Shown piece by piece: positions 26,734 to 34,845 of a stretch of DNA of 64,000 nt (positions are counted from its first letter, which is position 1; each line of letters begins with the position of its first letter). Location: contig NZ_JAGRPV010000001.1 of assembly GCF_030014955.1 (NCBI RefSeq), forward strand, positions 310,001-374,000. The letters are read 5' to 3'. Below the pieces are notes generated by a model. That model saw only the letters and a program-made list of their open reading frames with translations, did not search any database and was not told where the DNA came from. The stretch comes from Cohnella hashimotonis (lineage in GTDB: Bacteria > Bacillota > Bacilli > Paenibacillales > Paenibacillaceae). The translations under genes and the position numbers were made by a program.

Positions 26734-28451
26734 AATCCAGCATTTTCACCAATATGGTACTCGCCTTGCTGCTTCTGCTGACCCCGATCATCGCGCTGTA
26801 CGCCTATTCGAATCATACGAGCTCCAGCGTCCTGACAAGGGAGATCGTGAAGGCGAAGCGCACGCAGGTCGAGACGTTCGTCGGGCAGCTCGGTCAAATG
26901 TTCGCCCAATACGATTCCTATCAGAAGATGCTGTACGAGAGCACGGAAGTCCGTAATCTGGCCTACCCGGACCTGCTGAACGACGATCTGCTATACTATC
27001 GCACGCTTAAGACCGTGTCCGAGGAAATCAGCAGGCTGGCGGGCTACGGAAGGTGGAAGGGCATCATCGCGGTCGTCTACCCGAAGACGGGGGTGGTGAT
27101 CAAGAGCAATTCCAGTCTGGGCGCCGTGCCTGCAGAGCTGCCTGACAAAGACGGCTTCTGGAGCTATCGGTCGAGCTCGAAGGGCAATGCCTATTTTATC
27201 GAGACGATCTCCAATCCGGCCAAAAGCGCCAGAGAAGAAGAGGCGGATCTGACGGTCGTCGCCAAAGTGGACGAAGGCGAGATCAAGAGCGATCTGTCCG
27301 AGATGAAAAGCAACGGGCTGGAGGATCCCTTTTTATACAAGCCGGGCGATTCTCCGATCTACAACTATACGGCGAATCAGGCTTTAATCCGGGAGCTGCT
27401 GCCCGAGCTGGATCCGGTCGCCACGGAAGAGGGCTTCGAGCCGCTGCTCATCCGGACGAGCGGGGGCACGTACCAGGTTCATATGGACATGGTGCAGCCG
27501 CTGGGCTGGTATCTGGTAGACTACGTGCCGATCGACACGATTATGGCTCCGATCAAGCGCAGCCAGACGATGTTCTACTCGATCAGCGGCATGATGCTGT
27601 TTATGGCCTGCATCCTGAGCTTTTTGCTGTACCGGAGCATCCGCATTCCGTTCCGCAAGCTGATGCAGGGCATGAACTTCATCGAGAAGGGCATCTATAC
27701 GAGCCGGATGAAGGATCCGCCCAAGGGAGAGTTCCGGTACGTCTATCAAAAGTTCAACTCGATGGCCGCAAGAATCGAAGAGCTGATCGAGGACGTGCTG
27801 AAGGAGCAGATTCGGACGAAGGAAGCGAACGTCAAGCAGCTGCAGTCGCAGATCAATCCGCATTTCCTCTACAACACGCTGGCGTATATCAAGAGCATGG
27901 TGGAGCTTGAGGAAAAAGAAGCGGCCGTTTCGATGACGATGAATTTGAGCCGGTATTACCGCTACACGACCAAGCTCAGCAGCAGCTTTGCGACCATTCA
28001 GGAAGAGCTCAATCTGATCGAAAATTACTTGGACATTCACCGCATGCTGACGGACGACTTCGAGTACGAGATCGATATCGATCCGGCGATGCTGAAGATG
28101 GAGATCCCCCGTCTGTCGCTGCAGCCGTTGATCGAGAACGTGATCGTGCATGCGTTCCGGAAGCCCGTGAAGTACGGGACCGTTCGCATCCGGGGCAGGC
28201 TGGAGGATGGCGGCCTCGCGCGCCTTACTGTCGACGACAACGGCACGGGCCTTGCGCCGGCGCAGCTGGAGGCGCTGCAGACGAAGATCCGTACGGCGCC
28301 GAGCGACCAGATCGATTCCGGCTTGCAGAACGTGCATCAGCGGCTCATGCTGCTGTTCGGCAAAAGCTCCGGGCTGTTCCTCAGCCACTCCGAGCGGGGC
28401 GGACTGTGCGCGGAGCTGATCTGGCAGGTGCAGGAGGAGGAAGCGGAGTGA
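26730..28451 (+). CDS. YesM-type sensor histidine kinase
   Basis: A 573-aa membrane kinase. Membrane segment 1 (SSIFTNMVLALLLLLTPIIA), an extracellular sensor domain (about 30-280), membrane segment 2 (MFYSISGMMLFMACILSFLL), a HAMP domain, then the His_kinase region QSQINPHFLYNTL with His378 as phospho-site and a C-terminal ATPase (IENVIVHAF, VDDNGTGLAP). The start is GTG 26730, overlapping the stop of the binding protein (GTGA), with a G-rich ribosome site. No regulator gene is adjacent; the YesN-type regulator at 11913 is the only one of that class in the window. Confidence 0.93.
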   Translation: MKSSIFTNMVLALLLLLTPIIALYAYSNHTSSSVLTREIVKAKRTQVETFVGQLGQMFAQYDSYQKMLYESTEVRNLAYPDLLNDDLLYYRTLKTVSEEISRLAGYGRWKGIIAVVYPKTGVVIKSNSSLGAVPAELPDKDGFWSYRSSSKGNAYFIETISNPAKSAREEEADLTVVAKVDEGEIKSDLSEMKSNGLEDPFLYKPGDSPIYNYTANQALIRELLPELDPVATEEGFEPLLIRTSGGTYQVHMDMVQPLGWYLVDYVPIDTIMAPIKRSQTMFYSISGMMLFMACILSFLLYRSIRIPFRKLMQGMNFIEKGIYTSRMKDPPKGEFRYVYQKFNSMAARIEELIEDVLKEQIRTKEANVKQLQSQINPHFLYNTLAYIKSMVELEEKEAAVSMTMNLSRYYRYTTKLSSSFATIQEELNLIENYLDIHRMLTDDFEYEIDIDPAMLKMEIPRLSLQPLIENVIVHAFRKPVKYGTVRIRGRLEDGGLARLTVDDNGTGLAPAQLEALQTKIRTAPSDQIDSGLQNVHQRLMLLFGKSSGLFLSHSERGGLCAELIWQVQEEEAE

Positions 28452-28602
28452 AGGCGGTTGTTGAGAGGCCGGTGGGAGGGTAATTCAGAAAACTCGCCTC
28501 ATTAGCCGCATTAACGAACGCTGCGTCCGCAACATCGCCGATAGCCGTGATTTTGAGTAAATAATGCATCCAGTGTCCGGCTGCGTCGGCCGCGGTGTCG
28601 GC

Positions 28603-28815
28603 ATCGCCTCTTGTATAGGAGGCGATGGATCTTTTGCGGTCCGCGAAGTTGGAATCTCCTCTCGTATAGAAGGCGATGGGCCTTTGGCGGCCCGCGAAGT
28701 CGGTATCGCCTCTCATATAGGAGGCGATGGGCCCTTGACGGTCCGCGAAGTCGGCATCGCCTCTTGTATAGAAGGCGATGGGTCTTGTGCGGTCCGCGAG
28801 TTCAGCATCTCCTGC
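28603..28815. repeat. 51-bp tandem repeat array (array 2)
   Basis: Units aligned on ATCGCCTC/ATCTCCTC start at 28603, 28654, 28705, 28756 and 28807, an exact 51-bp period with about 4.3 copies. Each unit carries ATCGCCTC-(about 8 nt)-GAGGCGAT as a hairpin plus a GTCCGCGAAGT stretch. Because 51 is 17 codons, reading frames stay open and give 17-residue repeats on both strands, but no ribosome site or conserved start supports a gene. It lies between the kinase gene and its probable terminator. Confidence 0.93.
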
Positions 28816-28881
28816 GCAGCAATCGCAAAGTGCTGCCGTACGGTAGCACGACAATCCAGCGCTGCCCCACATCCGCCGGAA

Positions 28882-28930
28882 GGCTGTCTCAAAGGTCATC
28901 ATGTGACCTGGGAGACAGCCTTTGTTTTTG
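28882..28930 (+). terminator. Strong intrinsic terminator downstream of the kinase gene
   Basis: GGCTGTCTC pairs perfectly with GAGACAGCC, and the inner AAGGTCA with TGACCT, followed by TTTGTTTTTG. It is 430 bp after the kinase stop, beyond array 2, so the array would be transcribed with the operon. Confidence 0.88.
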
Positions 28931-28961
28931 TTTATCGGATAACGCCTGCTCCTGAAAAGCA

Positions 28962-29047
28962 GATCTAAAAAAGATGGTTCCAATCTTAAAATCGGGGCCT
29001 ATCAGCATGCAAAACGTGTGATTTATGATGATATCGTAAGCGCTTAC
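28962..29047 (+). promoter_or_regulatory. Shared promoter/activator region, copy 2, with a cre-like site
   Basis: 28962-29031 is the second copy of the region at 15273-15342, with the same 18-bp core at 28981-28998 and TATGAT at 29024-29029. Just downstream, GTAAGCGCTTAC (29036-29047) is a perfect palindrome close to the CcpA cre consensus, placed at the expected transcription start. The combination suggests activation by the locus regulator and repression by CcpA. Confidence 0.72.
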
Positions 29048-29217
29048 GCAGGCTTGCGAGGCTTATGGGCGCGGCTCCGTTCGTTTGCGTCGGCGTTGCG
29101 ATCTATCGGAACGCAGAAGCGAAGCCGTACCGGAGAGGAGGCGAGGAGCAGGGACGGCGGGCAGGCCCGCCGGTCGCTTCAGCAACATAACCTACTCGAA
29201 CAGGAGTGAACGATGTA

Positions 29218-31683
29218 ATGTCGAACGCAACACTCGCAAGGCCCGCAAAGCCGGCGCTCATTATGCTTGTTTTTGTGCTGATCGGTACAATGCTGCTTAT
29301 GAATCTCCGGCTGCCGCATGCCGCCGCTTCGGGCGAATGGCAGGCACAGACGTACGACCCGAACAAGCCGGGGCTGGAGCAGAATCCGCTGAAGGGCTTT
29401 TTGCCCTTTTCCAAGCAGCCTTCCGAAAGCGTCGATCCGAACAACAGCTTCCCGCACAGCATGGAGTGGTTCTACGTTTCTTTGCGGGACCTCATGACAG
29501 GCTCCAACACATACAATTGGGCGCCGCTGGATGCCTATCTTAACGATATCGCGAGCCGGGGGAACCAAGCCGCCTTCCGGGTCTACGTCGACTATCCGGG
29601 ACGCACGACCGGCATTCCGCAATTTCTGATCAACGGCGGTCTGCTGACGCGCGATTACGACCAGAACGGCAACCACGACTCGTCGACGCACAGTCTGGCG
29701 CCCGACTGGAACGACGCCAACCTGAACACGGCGCTTCGCCAGTTCGTCGCCGCGCTCGGCGCCCGTTACGACGGCGATCCGCGTATCGGCTTCGTGACGA
29801 CGGGTCTGTACGGCTTCTGGGGCGAATGGCATACGTGGCCCTACAATGCCGCCCCGAACGACTGGCAGATGAACCAGACGAACATGGACGGGCTGCTCAC
29901 TGCATTTAAAGACGCGTTTCACACGACGCAGGTCCTGGCCCGTTACCCCTATTCCGCCAGCACGTCGACGCTAAAAAACGCCTTCGGCTACCATGACGAT
30001 TCGTTCGCCTGGGAGACGCTGACCCAGACGACCTGGGATTTCTGGAGTCTCATCACCCAGAATAACCTGCAAAACATCTGGCAGACGCATCCGATCGGGG
30101 GCGAGCTCTATCCGCCGCTCCAGCAGGACACGAACTTCTGGCAGACCTGGCCCAACCAGAACGGTCAGAACTTCCAGACCTCGGTCGAGACGACGCATGC
30201 CTCCTGGCTCATGTACGACAAGGTTTACAAGTCGACGCTCCCGAGCGCGACCGCCACGGCCAACGCGCTGCGCGCGCACAAGATGCTGGGCTACACGCTG
30301 TACAACTCCGGCGTGCAGCTGCCCGATTCGCCGGCATCCTCGCTGACGGTCAACGTCAAGCTGCAAAATAAGGGCGTGGCGCCGTTCTACTACAACTGGC
30401 CGGTCGAGTTCGGTGTGCTGAACGCCTCCGACGTCTGGGTCAAGTCGCTCGGTTCGGCGAACTGGAATCTGAAGAGCGTGCAGCCGGGCGGCGCGGATTA
30501 CAGCTTTGCCTTCAGCGCGAGCCACAATCTGGCTGCCGGAGACTACAAGTTGGTCATGCGCGTCGTCAACCCGCTATCGAACGGCAAGACGGTCCGCTTC
30601 GCGAACACGCGGCAGGATGCGAACCGCAGCGGCTGGCTGACGTTGTCGGGCTTCCATGTAACCGCGAGCGCCACGACCTCCACGACGTTGGCCGATCCGC
30701 CACTGACCGGCGGGGCGACACCGACACCAACGCCGACACCGACGCCGACACCGACGCCGACACCGACGGCAACACCTACACCAACGCCGACACCAACGCC
30801 GACCCCGACGCCAACACCGACACCGACACCGACACCAACCCCGACCCCAACGCCGACCGGCACGACCTCCTATGAAGCGGAAGCTTCGGGCAACACGCTT
30901 GTCAGCCCGGCCGCCGTCTCGAGCTGCGCGACCTGCTCCGGCGGGAGCAAGGTCGGCTACGTGGGCAACGGCAGCGGCACGCTGCGGTTCAACGGCGTCA
31001 CGGCGCCTGCCGCCGGCGATTATACGTTGACAATCTATTATTTGAACGGAGACGCGAGCCGCTCGGCCTCGCTCAGCGTGAACGGCGGCGCGGGCGCGTC
31101 GATCAGCTTCCCGAGCTCCGGCGGCTGGACGACGGTCGCCGCGAAGACGACGACCGTGCATCTTCAGGCGGGCGCCAATACGCTGCTGTTTTCCCAGCCG
31201 ACCGGCTATGCGCCCGATATCGACCGCATCGTCGTGAGCGCCAGCGGCGGCGGAGGCGGCACGACGCCGCTTATTTTCGACAATTACGATAATGCTTCCC
31301 AGTACAACACGCAGCTGAAAAATGACATGGGGGGCGGTTATTGGGGAGACGGCAGCATCTCGAGCAACGGTTCCGAGCTGACGCTCAGCGGCGTCAGCTG
31401 GTGGGACTCCACGTTCAGCGCAGCCGAGACAAACGTCAATCTGTCCGCCTACACCTACCTCGTATACGTCGTGAAGAGCGCCACGAACGGCGCCTCGTTT
31501 AACGTGACGATGTGGGATGCAGGCGGGGCCGAGGGGACGAAGACAGTCACCGCCACGACCGCTTATCAAACGATCCGAATCCCGCTGGCCGACTTCGCGG
31601 GCTTCGACAAGGCGACGGCCATTAAGTTTAAGCATAGCGCGTTTACGGGCAACTTTACGATCGACGAGATCCGGTTCGAATAG
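29218..31683 (+). CDS. Secreted DUF4832-like protein with CBM35-like module
   Basis: An 821-aa protein. Signal peptide (hydrophobic segment ending near HAAASG), one DUF4832-like barrel (about 55-485) with NPLKGFLPF, DPRIGFVTTGLYGFWGEWHT in part and GGELYPP; Glu203 and Glu296 match the glutamates noted in the giant SLH protein. A long (Pro-Thr)n linker follows, then a CBM35/CBM6-like module (YEAEASGNTLV ... IDRIVVS) and a last beta domain (IFDNYDNASQYNTQ ... FTIDEIRFE). No SLH domain is present, so it is presumably released. ATG 29218 is preferred (AGGAG at 29202-29206); GTG 29206 overlaps that site. Confidence 0.9.
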   Translation: MSNATLARPAKPALIMLVFVLIGTMLLMNLRLPHAAASGEWQAQTYDPNKPGLEQNPLKGFLPFSKQPSESVDPNNSFPHSMEWFYVSLRDLMTGSNTYNWAPLDAYLNDIASRGNQAAFRVYVDYPGRTTGIPQFLINGGLLTRDYDQNGNHDSSTHSLAPDWNDANLNTALRQFVAALGARYDGDPRIGFVTTGLYGFWGEWHTWPYNAAPNDWQMNQTNMDGLLTAFKDAFHTTQVLARYPYSASTSTLKNAFGYHDDSFAWETLTQTTWDFWSLITQNNLQNIWQTHPIGGELYPPLQQDTNFWQTWPNQNGQNFQTSVETTHASWLMYDKVYKSTLPSATATANALRAHKMLGYTLYNSGVQLPDSPASSLTVNVKLQNKGVAPFYYNWPVEFGVLNASDVWVKSLGSANWNLKSVQPGGADYSFAFSASHNLAAGDYKLVMRVVNPLSNGKTVRFANTRQDANRSGWLTLSGFHVTASATTSTTLADPPLTGGATPTPTPTPTPTPTPTPTATPTPTPTPTPTPTPTPTPTPTPTPTPTPTGTTSYEAEASGNTLVSPAAVSSCATCSGGSKVGYVGNGSGTLRFNGVTAPAAGDYTLTIYYLNGDASRSASLSVNGGAGASISFPSSGGWTTVAAKTTTVHLQAGANTLLFSQPTGYAPDIDRIVVSASGGGGGTTPLIFDNYDNASQYNTQLKNDMGGGYWGDGSISSNGSELTLSGVSWWDSTFSAAETNVNLSAYTYLVYVVKSATNGASFNVTMWDAGGAEGTKTVTATTAYQTIRIPLADFAGFDKATAIKFKHSAFTGNFTIDEIRFE

Positions 31684-31886
31684 GCCTGTTTTCAAAAAAT
31701 CGGCACCCGACTCGGCGGCAGCGAATCGTGGACAGGTAAGCGAGCGTTCGGTGGATCGAAAAAACGGCATCTGTACATGTATTTTCAACCGACCCGAGAC
31801 ATCGGAGGAAATGCCTGCAAATATGCAGGTAAATTGAAAACGCAAGCCGGAAATCCGGCCGGTGGAGGAAAATAACTGCGTTTTTG

Positions 31887-33440
31887 GTTACTACTTAGGT
31901 CCGCCCTTTTAGTTTTCTGGATATAGGTGTAAAAGATTATACCTATGCGTTCAGAAACGGGGGAGCCGGATGATAGATAAGAAACTCATCAAGCAGATCA
32001 GTCATAGTGATCCTGAGACCATCGAGGCGTTCATTACATCGCTGGTCGATCAGTTTACCGCTACAATCGCGCAGTATACCGCTAAAATCGAGAAGCTTGA
32101 AAACCGAATCAAAGACCTCGAACGTCAGCTTGGCCAAAACTCCCGCAATAGCAGCAAACCGCCTTCAAGTGACGGTTTCCGCAAGCCGACCAACTCGCGG
32201 CAGCCCGGCGGAAAAAAGGGAGCGCCAAAGGGCCATGACGGACATACGTTGCTCTTCGCTGAAGTGCCGGATCACGTCGTTCATCAAACCATATCCGTCT
32301 GCGGCGCTTGTCAGGCGTCGCTCGAAGCCGTGCCGTCTTTGGACTACGAGAGACGTCAGGTTTTTGACCTGCCTGCACCACGCGTTGTGGTCACCGAGTA
32401 TCGCGCAGAGAAAAAGTGTTGTCCGCATTGTCGGCGTACGCAGCGCGCCCTCTTTCCTGAGGGCGTGAATGCTGCCACACAATACGGCGACGGATTCGCA
32501 GCCTGGACCGCGTATTTGAGCGCGTTTCAAATGATTCCGCTTGCGCGTATTGGGCAACTCTTTGCCGATTTGACCCGTTACCGTCCGAGCGATGCGACGC
32601 TCTTGTCGTACCTAAAAGTCATGCATCACCGCCTAGCACCGGCTGAGCAATGCGTGCGCGAGGCGCTGCTGAAAAGCGACTATCTGCATTGCGACGAAAC
32701 GGGCTTTGGTGTCCAAGATCACGAGCACTGGCTACATACCGCCTCCACTGCCGATTACACGCTATTTACCGTTCATCCCAGCCGCGGAAGTGTGGGCATG
32801 AAAGCAGGAGAAATCTTGTCTACTTACACGGGAACGGTGATGCATGACAGCTACGGCGCTTACTTTAAAGATGAATTCTCCTTCTCCCACTCGCTCTGCT
32901 GCGCCCATCTGCTTCGTGAATGCCAGGGGATAAGCGAGCATGACAAGCATACCTGGTCGACGCGGATGAAAACGTTGCTGCAGGAAAGCTGGAAGACAGC
33001 TTCGGACCACCGAAAACGAGGTGAGCCTTTGAGACAGGAACACATCCAGCAGATGCAGCAACAGTACGACGAAATTCTAAAACAAGGTGAACTTGAATGG
33101 TCCAAAGATCCTGTTCGCCCCAAAACCGGCCCGAGAGGCCGAAAAACGAAAAGCAAAGCGGCGAATTTGGGACAGCGGTTCCTGAGTTACAAGGACGCCA
33201 TTCTCCGCTTTCTTTATGATGCCAAGGCGCCCTTTGACAACAACCAGGCCGAACGCGATATTCGCATGGTGAAAGTCAAAGACAAAGTTTCAGGCTGCTT
33301 TCGTACAGAGCAAGGTGCAAAAGTTTTCGCGCGCGTGCGCGCCTTCATTTCCACACTTCTCAAGCAACAACTCCCCATACTCCCCTCCCTTTCGGCGGCA
33401 CTCCGCGGCACTTTTACTTTTAGTTGACCTAAGTAGTAAC
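31887..33440 (+). mobile_element. IS66-family insertion sequence, 1554 bp, apparently intact
   Basis: The left end GTTACTACTTAGGTC and right end GACCTAAGTAGTAAC are perfect 15-bp inverted repeats. They are flanked by a perfect 8-bp target duplication CGTTTTTG (31879-31886 and 33441-33448), the size typical of IS66. Only a tnpC-type gene is present; tnpA and tnpB are absent, as in the single-gene ISBst12-like group of this family. It sits inside box 3 of a four-box repeat. Confidence 0.95.
31970..33427 (+). CDS. IS66-family transposase (TnpC type)
   Basis: A 485-aa transposase with an N-terminal coiled coil (about 25-60), the family signature LGQNSRNSSKPPSSDG, and a zinc-finger-like segment (VCGACQ ... 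CCPHCRR). The DDE catalytic core has Asp in HCDETGFGV, Asp in MHDSYGAY and Glu in NNQAERDIRMVKVK. It starts at ATG 31970 after GGGGGAG. It occupies nearly the whole element and appears full length. Confidence 0.95.
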   Translation: MIDKKLIKQISHSDPETIEAFITSLVDQFTATIAQYTAKIEKLENRIKDLERQLGQNSRNSSKPPSSDGFRKPTNSRQPGGKKGAPKGHDGHTLLFAEVPDHVVHQTISVCGACQASLEAVPSLDYERRQVFDLPAPRVVVTEYRAEKKCCPHCRRTQRALFPEGVNAATQYGDGFAAWTAYLSAFQMIPLARIGQLFADLTRYRPSDATLLSYLKVMHHRLAPAEQCVREALLKSDYLHCDETGFGVQDHEHWLHTASTADYTLFTVHPSRGSVGMKAGEILSTYTGTVMHDSYGAYFKDEFSFSHSLCCAHLLRECQGISEHDKHTWSTRMKTLLQESWKTASDHRKRGEPLRQEHIQQMQQQYDEILKQGELEWSKDPVRPKTGPRGRKTKSKAANLGQRFLSYKDAILRFLYDAKAPFDNNQAERDIRMVKVKDKVSGCFRTEQGAKVFARVRAFISTLLKQQLPILPSLSAALRGTFTFS

Positions 33441-33595
33441 CGTTTTTGCATCTTTTATGTCCAAAAGGGCCGACACCGGCAGAAATGGATGTATATTTGC
33501 AGGTTTTACGGCGAAGGATCGACGCGGGCGACGATATGCGGGCACGGAGCGTGCCGACGAGCGTCGCCGTATGGGGCTCGGGGCCTCTCGACCGA

Positions 33596-34144
33596 TTACA
33601 GACTTCTCCCCAGCAGCGTTCCGACTTGCTGCGCCATGACGCGCGGCGGATGGGGCATGCCGTTTTTAATCCACCATTCAATGATGCCGACATAGGCGGT
33701 ACCGGCATACTGGAGCATGACATCGTCCGTCAGGTCCGTATTTTTGCCGCTGTCCCGGTCGATCTCGCACTTGAAGCCTTCCATAAACGAATTCAGCAGC
33801 CGGGTTCTGAACGAAGACGGGGCGCCTTTGCTGGCCAGCATCGTCGAGAAAAACAAATAATTTTTTTCAAAGTATTCAAAATAAGGGACGAGCGCGTCCT
33901 TCCATTCCAGCTCGCATGCCCAATCGTCCATCTCGCTCATTTCGTTCATGTGCGATTCAATGAGTCGGTCGAGCAGATCGAATTTGTCCTGGTAATGAAG
34001 ATAAATGGTCCCGCGGTTGACGTCCGCCCGGTCCGCGATCTCCTGAATGGTGATGTCGTCGAAATTCTTTTCGGTCATCAGCTCGATGACGGCTTTTTTC
34101 AAAGCCTCCTGCGTCTTCGCGATTCTACGGTCCGTTTTCGCCAT
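33596..34144 (-). CDS. TetR family transcriptional regulator
   Basis: A 182-aa repressor. The N-terminal helix-turn-helix covers about residues 10-55 (ITIQEIADRADVNRGTIYLHYQDKFDLL); the helical C-terminal part is the ligand-binding and dimer domain. An AGGTGAAAG ribosome site precedes ATG 34144. It is divergent from the cupin gene, which it probably represses together with itself. Its 3' end lies just beyond the four-box repeat copy B. Confidence 0.92.
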   Translation of the reverse strand: MAKTDRRIAKTQEALKKAVIELMTEKNFDDITIQEIADRADVNRGTIYLHYQDKFDLLDRLIESHMNEMSEMDDWACELEWKDALVPYFEYFEKNYLFFSTMLASKGAPSSFRTRLLNSFMEGFKCEIDRDSGKNTDLTDDVMLQYAGTAYVGIIEWWIKNGMPHPPRVMAQQVGTLLGRSL

Positions 34145-34227
34145 AATCTTTCACCTAGCTTTCCCCGACATACTTAACACTTTCCGCCGATGTGTTCATC
34201 TTTGAACAGATCCCAGCGGATTGACCA

Positions 34228-34255
34228 TTGAAACCGGCGCAGTCGATTATATAAT
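34228..34255 (+). promoter_or_regulatory. Promoter of the cupin gene
   Basis: TTGAAA (34228-34233), a 16-bp spacer and TATAAT (34250-34255). It lies in the divergent gap between the TetR gene and the cupin gene and should be the site of TetR control. Confidence 0.65.
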
Positions 34256-34333
34256 AATAGACATGAGTTGACTATTCAAATGGGTTCGACTAAGTTATGA
34301 AGGAGATCCCGATTCGGACGGAGGAGAGCAGAC

Positions 34334-34729
34334 ATGGAGATAAGAAGAGCGGGGGAGCAGCCATCCGGCAAAGGTCCTTCGGATTACTTTACCGGGACGG
34401 TACGCATCGATCCGCTGTTCGAAGCGGCCGCTCCCGCACGGGGAGCCGGCGCCAGCGTGACCTTCGAGCCGGGCGCGCGGACCGCATGGCATACGCATCC
34501 GCTCGGACAGACGCTCATCGTGACGGCAGGCAAAGGACGCGTACAGCGCTGGGGCGGCGAGATCGAGGAGATTCGTCCAGGCGACGTCGTCTGGTTCCCG
34601 CCCGGCGAGAAGCACTGGCACGGGGCTTCGCCGACGACGGCGATGACGCATATCGCCATTCAGGAACGGCTGGACGGCAAAGCTGTCGAGTGGTTGGAGC
34701 ATGTGAGCGACGAGCAGTACGAGGGTTAG
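34334..34729 (+). CDS. Cupin domain protein
   Basis: A 131-aa single-domain beta-barrel cupin. The two cupin motifs are visible: [18 protein letters not shown] with metal-binding His residues and [15 protein letters not shown]. Proteins of this size are often metal-dependent isomerases, lyases or quercetinase-like enzymes; the reaction cannot be assigned. A GGAGGAGAG ribosome site precedes the ATG. It is divergent from, and probably regulated by, the TetR protein. Confidence 0.88.
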   Translation: MEIRRAGEQPSGKGPSDYFTGTVRIDPLFEAAAPARGAGASVTFEPGARTAWHTHPLGQTLIVTAGKGRVQRWGGEIEEIRPGDVVWFPPGEKHWHGASPTTAMTHIAIQERLDGKAVEWLEHVSDEQYEG

Positions 34730-34845
34730 GGCATATCGCTACGGCATCAGAAACGAGGGTCGGCAATCAGCCGTTCCTCGTTTTTGTTACGTAACGCCTT
34801 GCGTTAAGTTATAAATAAGAGGTGGTCAAAACTTAAGGCGAACTC

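Larger units (their letters stand above)
31765..33503. repeat. Four-box intergenic repeat, copy B, interrupted by IS66-type element
   Basis: Boxes lie at 31765-31786, 31813-31836 and (inverted) 31865-31886, the last continuing after the IS at 33449, and 33481-33503 (inverted). Order and orientation match copy A at 2302-2475. The second box contains the perfect palindrome CCTGCAAATATGCAGG. With the IS and one target duplication removed, the spacing is again close to 50 bp. Confidence 0.75.

Noticed and set aside
28497..28575. Minus-strand stretch KITAIGDVADAAFVNAANEA resembling a macrodomain N-terminus
   Set aside because: Only about 25 residues, lacking the glycine-rich loop that should follow, in a repeat-rich gap. 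Too short to call a remnant.
28564..28968. 134-aa plus-strand frame with 17-residue repeats in array 2
   Set aside because: A 51-bp repeat without stops stays open automatically, and the opposite strand is open too. No ribosome site and no recognisable domain.
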